Assembly (NCBI GenBank): GCA_000469685.2
Contig: LS997562.1
Coordinates: 7,888,007 to 7,952,006 of the forward strand
Direction: 5' to 3'
DNA length: 64,000 nt
DNA from: Haemonchus contortus
Taxonomy: Eukaryota; Nematoda; Chromadorea; Rhabditida; Trichostrongylidae
Part shown: positions 10,585 to 19,609 of the stretch, piece after piece
Layout of the letters: every line of letters starts with the position of its first letter
How positions within the stretch are numbered: the stretch's first letter is position 1
Made by a program: the position numbers and the translations under genes
The notes under the pieces: generated by a model
Database searches by the model: none
Told to the model about the DNA's origin: nothing
Seen by the model: only the letters and a program-made list of their open reading frames with translations

Positions 10585-11906
10585 TCCTACTTATATAATC
10601 GGCTAGCGTGTGTCTGTTGGTGTGTCTGTGTGTGTGTATGTGTGTGTGTGTTTGTGTGTGTGTTTGTCTGACCGGAAATTCATAACTCCTGTCCCACTGA
10701 ACCTAGAACATTCAAATTTGAAAGAGAGATAGGGGGCAGGATGGGAACGCTGATGGTAGGGGGTAGGAAGTGACAACTATCGAAATAAACTGATAAGGAG
10801 CCTTAAAAGGCAAAAGCCTGAGTATCCGTAACTCCCTTCGTATTAGCGATGAAGTCTTGGCACTTGGGCAGGTGGTTTAGGATGTGAAGGGACCGCAAAG
10901 GTTTGGTGACGGGGACTGATAGCAAGCGATAGGGACTGATAAGATACCAAAGAAGGCGAGAGCCACTAGATCTGCAACGCACTTTCTGTTAATAATGGAA
11001 TCTTGGAATTTTGATAGGTTATGTAAGATGTAACAGGATGGTAAGTACTCGGTGACGGGATCGAGAATGGTTGGTGCCAGGCAGTGGCTGATAAAACTGA
11101 CAATGGTGAATGAAAATCCTACAAAGCGTAGAGCCACTATAATGATGGCATTAATAGTGGAGCTTTGACAGTTTGGCATATTGTGGAGTATGGCGCGCTC
11201 GTAGACGATCGATGATAGGAACTGATAACAGCTGATAACGACTGATAAGAGCCCTTACCAACTGAATTTAACTCCTGTGGTATTTACGATGTATTTATGA
11301 TTACGACCATAATATAGATTACGACCGCTACCCAGGTTTGTAACTGGGTGGAAGATAAGGTCACTTTATGTTTTGATATCATTTACGTCAAAGCTCATCC
11401 GACCGCCAATAGTTTGGGATTCTCAACTAATGATGTACCCGTGGAGGAAAGAAGGTTCAGTGATAACGACATCTGATAATGGTGGGCATGTGGCGCACGA
11501 ATTAGCGTGCGTAGCCCAACTGGTTAGTTATAAATCCGTAGCGGAGAAAAGTTAGCTGATAACCAATTCTGATAGTGTGCGGCATTATCACTCGATAACA
11601 TTTGAGAGTACCACTCAAGACTTTAGTTATCACTCAGTTAAGCCATAATCGGGGCATGTCTTTGAGATGAATTTGATGTCTTAATTTAATTTGAGATAAC
11701 CTATTCTTTCTTAAAAAAAAGCCTATGTGATATGCTATGACGACATAATCTATTCGAGCTCTGTTTCAGTTTCATACTTTCTCTCAGCTAAACAGCGGAT
11801 ATAAACTTCAAGAAAGGGAACAAATTCCTTCAGTTCAACGTTTCTCGGGATAGGGTGTTTGACACAAGAAGGAGGAGAGCCCGGCGTTGGCTGGGCGATC
11901 CGACTG
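10585..11906 (+). mobile_element. Helitron-like non-autonomous element
   Basis: Starts A|TCCTACTTATATAATCGGC followed by a GT-rich tract (10605-10670). Ends with a GC hairpin, GCCCGGCGTTGGCTGGGC (11879-11896), then seven bases and CTGG|T. A 5' TC, a 3' hairpin and CTRR with insertion between A and T are Helitron hallmarks (family knowledge). The interior aligns along its length with 49241-50414. No Rep/helicase is present, so it would be non-autonomous. Confidence 0.55.
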
Positions 11907-12070
11907 GTGGCATATAAGCCATCAAGAACGCGAGGGCAAGCGGGGTCTCGGTGGTGTAAGGGATAAGAGCACGGTCCTCGCAAAGGACAAGTACGGGTTC
12001 TAGTCCCGTCCGGGACTGGAGTTTTGTCTGTAAATCGCCATCCTTGTGAGACTTTCGTATCGCGTACTGC
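11907..12070 (+). repeat. tRNA-derived SINE-like element, copy c
   Basis: tRNA-like part at 11945-12016. The acceptor strands GTCTCGG and CCGGGAC pair fully with one G-U. The T-stem ACGGG/CCCGT is perfect around TTCTAGT. The anticodon arm is ambiguous, with a possible GCA. The trailing TGTAAATCGCCATCCTTGTG is shared with copy d, and the later part with copies a and e. Confidence 0.65.
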
Positions 12071-12094
12071 GGCCATATAACAACTTTTAAGAAG

Positions 12095-12345
12095 ACATCA
12101 AGTCAAAACAAGTTATAACTAGTAAAGCTTACAGCTTAACGGTTCAGTGCTGTTCTTGGCCGACCGGCTCAACACGTTGTACGAGTGAGTGCTGATAAGC
12201 TATGGCACATAAGCTACCAAAAAGGCGAGGGCAAGCGGGGTCCCGGTAGTGTAAGGGATAAGAGCACGGTTCTCGGAAAGGACAAGTACGGGTTCGGCTC
12301 CCGTCCGAGACTGTAGTTTTGTCTATAAATCGCCATCCTTGTGAG
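12095..12345 (+). repeat. tRNA-derived SINE-like element, copy d (longest)
   Basis: Leader GCTTACAGCTTAACGGTTCA..CGGCTCAACACGTTGTACGA, then the tRNA-like part 12240-12311 (GTCCCGG with CCGAGAC, one non-pairing position), then AAATCGCCATCCTTGTGAG. It lies about 225 bases from copy c in the same orientation, so the two could be a dimer. Confidence 0.6.
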
Positions 12346-13195
12346 TACTTTATGTGTTCTGTGAGCTGATATCTACGTTGATAAGTACACGGTATACACT
12401 TTATTTAAGCGTGTTGTTCAAGTTCTGATATGAAATAGTGACTAGTAGAGTACGTAGGATGCAGCTTCGTTTTTTATGTGCCTTAACAACAGCACACAGG
12501 AAATCGTTTTTCAAATGCGGAAAGCAGGTCTGGTGCTTGTGGCCCACATCCTTTTCCAAATCCAGCTCTTATACTTGTAATATGTAACACTTTCGACCTC
12601 TATCTTCGCACTCTTCCAAGACGCCGTGTGCTATCTCTTTCAAACAATTCTTTTAACATATTTGAGTGTCGACGCTTCAGTGAAATTTCTCCCACACCCC
12701 ATATTCAACAATTAGACTTCGAATTTTTCGAAGACGTCAGCTACATCTTCGGTGGAGTCAACAGATTTAAATGTGACCAGAGGGTTCAAGCTGTAGCCAT
12801 AAGTGTATGCTCTTGGCGACAGCACCAAATATCAATAGCGTTGCTGGAAAGGATCGCTAACAAAAGGTGTATCTCTCCAGCCCTTCTTCCTCGACCCATT
12901 TATGGGATGTGCTTTTCATGACTGAAACCATCACATAAAGACAGTGACTTGTGAAAATAGGTGGAAGTATGAAAATAGGTGGAAGTAGGTAAAATAAATA
13001 GCAGCTCTCAAGATTACTCTCATCGTATTCAGCAATTCAACAAAATTCGTTGCCGTTTTCCTACGTCTAAATGTTATCGGAGCTTTTTAAAATCACACTT
13101 TTTTTCTGAAATATGAGATGAGAAAACTCATTCAAAGCTTCATTTTTTTGTGAGATTAATGTTTCCATTTTATTTCGTTTGATTCCACCTTATAC
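12346..13195. other. No gene recognised; carries the copy 2 polyadenylation signal
   Basis: A 97-codon plus-strand frame at 12628-12921 has no domain I recognise and no splice context. On the minus strand AATAAA (13169-13174) sits 26 bases after the stop codon of cathepsin B copy 2 and is its likely polyadenylation signal. Confidence 0.45.
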
Positions 13196-13199
13196 TGTC

Positions 13200-16149
13200 T
13201 TAGAGACTCTCAACGTCGACGATTCCGGCGTCTACTTGCCCTTCTATGCCACAGTGGTTGGTGCCTCGAACCATACGGAAGAATCCTGTGAAATGTACTA
13301 CATCTGTACCGGAGGGTAAAAAATACAGCTATGACCACATCTACTTGCAACTCTCGCATTTTCTGGATATTATAGTCAAATTTTGTTTGATGCAGAGAAG
13401 GTATCAAATGGGGGCGAGCTGCGGAGGATTAAGTCAGCTTGCAGAAAAAGAATACTTATAGAGTAGATTGTTAGTCGTTAGCTTCGACTCAAGGCGGGCG
13501 GTAACAATTAGTCAGCAGCATTTAACAGCCACGTAATTTCTGCGATGAAGTGGGACTCTTAACTGTAATCGAGACTCACCATTCTCACCCCAATCGTCGT
13601 GCCAAGAATTGGCGATGAGCCAGTAGTCCGTACCATTGTCCTTTCCCCATCCTATCATCTTCACTGCATGATAACCACCTGTGAACCTACCAGCCGTGTG
13701 CTGTAAGCAAATATTATAGATTTCCGATCTCCTTATGCACAATCACTGATGCATTCTGAATGGGGAAAAGCAGCCAATAATGAATTTTCTATGCGCAATT
13801 TTAAAGGTTGTTTGAGATCTATTCAGAAGCCTCACCTTATAAATTCCTGATTGATAGTGCGAGAAGTCTTCATAAACAGCGAATACGGCAACCACAGATC
13901 CTCTTTCCATGATATCTCTTCGAATTTTTACCTCAGAACTCGGCAATCTGTAAGCCTTGCGAGACTCGCCTAAACTTTTGAATAGTGAAGTGGAAAAAGT
14001 AGGACGAGTCAGACGGTGAAATTAATGTTATTCAGCTAACAATTTATGGGCAGTGCCCACCAACAAGTTTGATTTCGAATGTGGTAGTTTAGGGTTTCGA
14101 ACGTCAAAATTGTCTACAGACATAATAAGAATTCCATCTGGTGCTGGTTTGAACGAACCAGACATAATTATACCCTCTGAACCTTTTAAGGTATCAGTAA
14201 TATAAAAGAAGCGTCGATCATACTATGAGTCGTTATTTGCGCAGCGTGAGTTCAGGGTGATAGGGAGGGGAGGATTGAAAAAGTAGTGGGTAGTTCCGCA
14301 ACTGTTTCTCCAGAGAATTGTGCCTGTGGCTCCCTGACGTCTTACTAACTCCCCTAGCATATCCTTACCATATAATTTGAGCCATTCATTCATTTTGGCG
14401 AATTTCATTGCAGTAATGCTGAATGTAGCATTATTTTTTAACACTTTCTGGGGTTTTTGATTACCTTTATGACCAGATGTTCTAAAATGACAGAGGTAGC
14501 TATGTATGGGTGTACAAGGCATACCATATCGCTTGTCAATTCTGTACATTCCCCTGAAGCCAGGTTGGCATCTTCTTTTGCATGGTGGAGTGGCCGCCAT
14601 TCCAGCGCAGTTTCCATAAAAGGTGTCGTTACCATGGCGTCCACAAGGATGAAGTGGATAAGGGCTGCAGCACCCCTAATAATAAACCAATACACTTAGA
14701 ATCTTCACGAATCATATCTACAGCTCTTGCCAATTGCCGTACCTTGCCAAGGTAAGGTCCTCCAGAAACGACTCCATCGTATTCGAAGAATTTCCAGGCT
14801 TCTATGGGCCAACCTCCTCTGCACCTGGACTAGGAAATAGTTTTTATTGATGGAAAAAGCCTTTTTGAAGAAGTCTTAATCTTGAAAGTATTATGACGTC
14901 TCATGAGATCATACCCCATCCCGCATGGTGCTCCACAGCATGTCAAAATATCAGTATCAGAAACATACACCTGAAGATTGCTCTGTTGAATTGAAAAGCT
15001 GCTAAAAGCATTGAGTTGAACATACCTGCTTTTTTCCTTTGGTGGCTATGCAAATACGGTCTGAAATTGCAGCTGCGGTGGAGACGGCCCAGCATGAGCC
15101 TAAAGGTGTATGTTACTGTAATACGTGGTTCACCAACGCTCATATTTATTGCTCCCTGAGCACCGAGGCTGAAGGTTCTCACCGCAGTTTGCTTGGTCTC
15201 GGATAATGTGGAAAGATGAACAGTTTCTCCAAACAATTCGGGGATCGTAGCTGTAAATGCATCCTGTTCAAACGCATCCTGTTTACTGCTACTATTGTTG
15301 TGCAATAAAAGAGCAACAGTTCATATTCCTGTCATGTCTCCCTCAGGTTTATCAGTTCTACTCTTTTCGCTCTCAACAGAAGTCATCCATCATTTTCAAA
15401 TATGGGCCTATGCCACATAAGGAACACCTTAACTAAGACAGACCGCATCGTGGACTTCCCTATGACAACAAAAAAGTGGTATCAAGGATACTGATTACCT
15501 GAGTTCGAAACTTCTCTCAATCAAGCACCTACTTAGCTTGAACGGAAGCTGATTGAGTAGCTAAACTGGAAGGGTTCCTCAATGTCGGCTGCTTTAGGGC
15601 TCTGATTCCATAAAGGGCTTATGCATAGCTAATGATAGAAGGAATGCAACGGAGATAGAGAATTACTTTTCCGGAAGGTCAGCGCCGGTGTCGTTGTCGG
15701 CGTTGACAACTGGATTCAAATTCTGATTTGCATTTGCAAATGCCTTATCCATTAATTTATATTTGAAACCAGGTGTTGGCGTTGTTCTCACCTGCAACAG
15801 GAATTTTCGCTATATAGTAGAATTTGGAGGTACTTTCTCTATAAAAAAATGAATCACTTCAAAAAGATCCTGGTTCTTCTGGAGGTATTCGACCAGTGGT
15901 GCACCAGTCAACATCTGTGCATGCAGTGGGATTCCTTGAGCATCTGTAAGAGATGACTGTATCATCAAGAAAATATTTGTCGCGATAGAATGTGTAGGCT
16001 ACCAACCATCTGTATCTGCTCCTAATGTTCGACATAGATAGAGATAGAGTGCGAGTACTAGGTACCTCTGGAACGTATTTCTTTGATCGCTTGTTCAACA
16101 TATATGAGTGGGATATATCCTTAAAGAGAACAAGAAGAAAACTTGCCAT
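13200..16149 (-). CDS. Cathepsin B-like cysteine protease, copy 2 (complete)
   Basis: Twelve exons, about 348 residues: ATG exon end 16147-16149; 16007-16067 (signal, [13 protein letters not shown]); 15858-15943 and 15667-15791 (propeptide); 15183-15250; 15026-15099 (SCWAVS); 14915-14970; 14743-14824; 14525-14675 (occluding loop); 13836-13969; 13580-13700 ([17 protein letters not shown]); 13200-13285 ([15 protein letters not shown], stop TAA). All three catalytic residues are present, and no stop or shift is visible. The occluding loop reads HPCGRHGND, with Arg at the first His. The sequence that would give an ATG beside the signal exon is ACG here, but it belongs to the splice acceptor (TTCCAG|AGG). 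The true start is on the upstream exon, whose donor is GC (ATG|GCAAGT). Sister of copy 1 through the block duplication. Confidence 0.93.
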
Positions 16150-16192
16150 TTTGTCGGAATTTTTAAGAGGACTCTGAGCTCATCAGTGTCTG

Positions 16193-16246
16193 TTTATATT
16201 TGCTGCAATCAACTGTCACAAGACGATTATCTTTGACTTCGATAAG
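16193..16246 (-). promoter_or_regulatory. Promoter of cathepsin B copy 2
   Basis: TATA-like box 16193-16199, TCACAAGACGATTA 16216-16229, and GATAAG 16241-16246. The order and spacing match copies 1, 3 and 4. Confidence 0.6.
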
Positions 16247-16249
16247 AGA

Positions 16250-17690
16250 AGTGCGAGAGAAATTCAGAAAATTCAGTAAGTGAAAGAGTTAATCTAAGGT
16301 GAGGAAAAGAAATTTTTCGTTCAAATGTAGGTGTTTCACACATGCGCGAAATAGACTCCAGGAATGGCTAATTTCAATAGATAGTTCAGTCTTGCATGAT
16401 CAATCAAACGGAATCATAGAAGCAAAAAAAAACTTAGTTGGCTCTGTGAACTTCTACAATTTATGCATCCGTCATGCGCCAGTAGAGAGATGAGGCGACG
16501 ACGTTCAGCCTGAATTTAATTCGCGACAGTGTGTTAGATATAACTATGATTATCACGAATTGTGCGCAGAGACTTGGAAGACTGTTATATTGTAGAACTG
16601 TTTTTTTCAGAATTTAAAAGCCTAGAAAGTAGAAACTCCAATAGAATTTCAGTGAACCATCCAGGTATTCGAAAAAGTCGACATATCTTTCTATTCAAAA
16701 TACAAGATGCCGTGACATTCATTTTTATCTGAGGTTACTTGGAAAGAAAAAAGCACTAGTATTAGCCATATTCAAACGTTTAGGGATTACGATGTAAAAA
16801 GCAGTTTCACTAATCACTGACCCTGAGCTTTTTTTCCTTTTGGCAGGTTTCTTCGAATTATTGCGTCACATAATTCCTACATATTTGCATTATCAGTTGA
16901 ATGAGCTGATTGTATCACGGATCTGACAAAAATGAGTTCAATATCGTTTGGAAAAAAGAAATTTATTGCTATTACATGATTGCAGCAGTAGCTTCACCTA
17001 CAATTAGATGTAAAGGTTGCGTGAAGGATTCTTTTGGTTTCACAAGCATTCGTGAGTACTTCATGCCTTGCATACTGTAAACATGCGCTCAGTTTACTTA
17101 CCCGTACTCACTGTCGCAAAAGTCGCTTCTCATGAGAGGAGCGTTAACTTCTTTCATGAGAACTGACTAGGATGGTTCTACAGGTAGGAAAAATCGAGCT
17201 ACTTCGAATTTATCCTCACCAGAAAATACTTCTGCCAGCCCCAGTTAGAAGGATAGCAGGGTATTTCTATTCCAGGAATTGATATATCTATGAGTGATAC
17301 CGTTAAGCTCAGGAAAATGTATTCGAAAAGAGTGTTCACGTGCTGCGGTTGCTTCTGTGCATGAAATCACAAAATATTCTTTCACATCACGGCAGATTAC
17401 ATACTTCTTTCTTTCCTGTTGAGTAATAATTTCCCTGCTCATATCAGACATGTCGTGAAGACATGTCGCTTCTTCCTGTGGCTGTGCAGAAAGTCTCAGG
17501 AAGAATCAGCACGATCGCGTTATATTTGATAGGAGCTTACTTCAGGCCTCCTGTATAAGATCTAATTATGCGGATTCATTTTTCAGAGCATCGTCGTCTA
17601 TGCATTCTTTCTGTGCAGCATTTATCCACATATATTGGCGATGATTACTCTATGATTCCCGTCTCGGAGTACTTTCTGTTGCCGTGATCG
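16250..17690. other. Gene-free spacer, paralogous to 2843-4430
   Basis: No gene seen. It matches the spacer of the first block segment by segment but with many small indels, including loss of the stretch equivalent to about 4130-4400. Confidence 0.55.
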
Positions 17691-17945
17691 CTTAGGATGG
17701 TGTGGGCATGTTCTACTCGCGGCCAAAATCAATCAAGATCTGCAATCAAGAACCATCAAGCACAAACAAGTCTGCAAAATCGACCTCAACCTCGACGGGC
17801 CTGCAAAACGGTCTCAAGAAAGTCTAGAGCGACCCTTCATTAGGCATTTTGTCCGGACTTGAAAGTTGTTGGGCTTCATCCGATCGAGTATTAAGTCGGG
17901 AAAGGCGGCGTGAACATACCAAAGAGCGGGTCCCGCTACAAAGTG
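17690..17945 (+). repeat. Non-LTR retrotransposon 3' fragment
   Basis: Counterpart of 4440-4790: frames with stops read KIDLNLDGP and a LESCWASSDR..SRERRREHTKER stretch. It is more truncated at its 5' side than the first-block copy. Confidence 0.55.
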
Positions 17946-18164
17946 GGACAAACGCTAAAGAAGGAAAGAAGAAGGGGAAGGAAAAAGTGGCGTTTTTCCT
18001 CCAGCATTGTTCTCTGTACTGTGCTCATATTTGTTCTCATCACCATCTTCTGTGTTTCAATCTCTCTGAGCTTCGCGCTGTTGGTTTCCTCTGCCCTCAT
18101 TGTGACCGCAGTTTTCTTTACATCTTCACTTGAGGAAGGAAAGGGTATCATAGCTTATCAGCAT

Positions 18165-18345
18165 TAACCACGTTGTACGAGTGAGTGCTGATAAGCTATG
18201 AGATGTAAGCTATTAAGAAAGCGAGGGCAAACGAGGTCATTTTAGGGTAAAAGATAAGAGCGCTGTCTGTATAGCACAAGTACGGGTTCGAGTCCCATCC
18301 GAGACCGAACATTGTCCATAACTCGCCACCTTGAGAGAATTTCGT
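18165..18345 (+). repeat. tRNA-derived SINE-like element, copy e
   Basis: Leader CGAGTGAGTGCTGATAAGC, then a decayed tRNA-like part (about 18234-18306). The T-arm ACGGGTTCGAGTCCC is intact and the 3' acceptor strand CCGAGAC is kept, but the 5' acceptor strand is degraded. Paralogous position to copy a at 5010. Confidence 0.6.
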
Positions 18346-18649
18346 ATCACGTACTTTGGCGGGTAACCAATCATTAAGTAGGAATAATACCTTTTTCGTC
18401 AGCTCCTATGTCTCGGAATTCGACTTCCTCCACAAAATCTAAAAGGCATAATACAACGAGTCAAAGAAAGCCTTTACTGTTTCGTTCTCATGTACTAGTT
18501 TGTAGATGGTCTGTCAGTAGGTTTTTCAACAGACAACGAATTCGATGTGCTGTTTAAAGCTGATCTGCTGCTATGGTCTCGATGGCGTTTAGTTTAGTGT
18601 TTGTTGTTGCCAATTTTATGGTCTGCTTACGCAGGGACAGCTGAGTGTT
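18346..18649. other. Duplicated non-coding segment
   Basis: No gene seen. It aligns with 5180-5560 of the first block. Confidence 0.45.
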
Positions 18650-19281
18650 CATGTCTCCCAGAAAGAGCGAGAGTTTGATGGATGCCGACGCAAAAACCAT
18701 TTCTTGTAAGAAAATAGCAAAAAATCGTGTCGATGGTGTCGATGCCAGCGTTTAGCCTAGGTTGACAGGCCGGCCGATGGAAAAACCTTGTTATAGAAAC
18801 ATGTCAAGGAAATTTAAAGGAGTCAGTATAAAAGCTAAGACGTCAACCGTAAAGAGCGCACAGGATTCTCCGCCGACGTTTTGTGGATACGACAGTTATA
18901 AGAGGGATGCTTGTAGTGAACACCTCGGCCAGAAAAGTTACTTCGAAATTTCGACGTAGGTCCCTTACTGTTAGGCTCTGAGAGATAATCAATTTAACAA
19001 CGTGCAGAACATTCAATTCCTATTCTTTCGGGAGAAGGACTGAAAAAAAAGAAATCGCGGAAAATGTCAAGCTTTTATACAACAGATAAAACACCGGAAG
19101 AAGTGGTGTGGTCGTCGCAGGAGTAGAGTCCCTCGAAGGCTCTAAAGAAAGAATAAAGTTCCGCTGTGAGAACAGCCCCCAGGTAGAGGCGACGGCGGAC
19201 CTTACTGCACTCTGGGCAGAAGATGAGGTCCGTCGAGCAGTAGGGAATATGAAAGTTGGGGAGGCGATTGGTCCTTATGTT
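18650..19281 (+). repeat. Non-LTR remnant, left part (split by the BEL element)
   Basis: Matches 5560-6113 closely, including the reverse-transcriptase-like ALWAEDEVRRAVGNMKVGE near 19210-19265. It stops at the BEL insertion site and continues at 27009, as the first-block copy shows for the uninterrupted sequence. Confidence 0.75.
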
Positions 19282-19286
19282 GTACC
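19282..19286. repeat. BEL target-site duplication, left
   Basis: GTACC, identical to 27004-27008. The preinsertion site is visible in the paralogous block near 6109. Confidence 0.9.
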
Positions 19287-19590
19287 TAAAGTTGCCACAG
19301 AGATAGAGTCCGGAGCAGTCGTTTATTGCCAGACGCCTTTCGTGGTCGCTTGGATAAAACTGAACCTAACCCTACTCTGGGAAGGCTCTATGAGAAAGAT
19401 AATATACTGTATCATTCTATAGATCACTGATTATGCGCCTTATCGCTACTTCATTCTTATCTTCATATCCTCAACACGTTCTGCCATGTGCTCCACAATT
19501 TTCTTCATTATACAAACTATACACTTTTATTTAACAAACAACAATGCAATTTAAAATACTTTAAAGTGAAATCGCGAATTATCCGCGATA
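19287..19590 (-). repeat. BEL 3' LTR
   Basis: About 304 bp, aligned end to end with 26709-27003. It contains a 9-bp longer patch around 19343-19372. On the element strand it begins TATCGCGGAT and ends GGCAACTTTA. Confidence 0.9.
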
Positions 19591-19609
19591 TTCCCGGCGC
19601 AGCGCACTT

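Noticed and set aside
12628..12921. 97-codon open frame as a gene
   Set aside because: No domain, no splice or start context, and no counterpart in the paralogous block.
16074..16076. Loss of start codon (ATG to ACG) in cathepsin B copy 2
   Set aside because: The ATG beside the signal exon in copies 1 and 4 is part of the splice acceptor (ATGTTTCAG). The real start is on the upstream exon at 16147-16149, so copy 2 is not broken.
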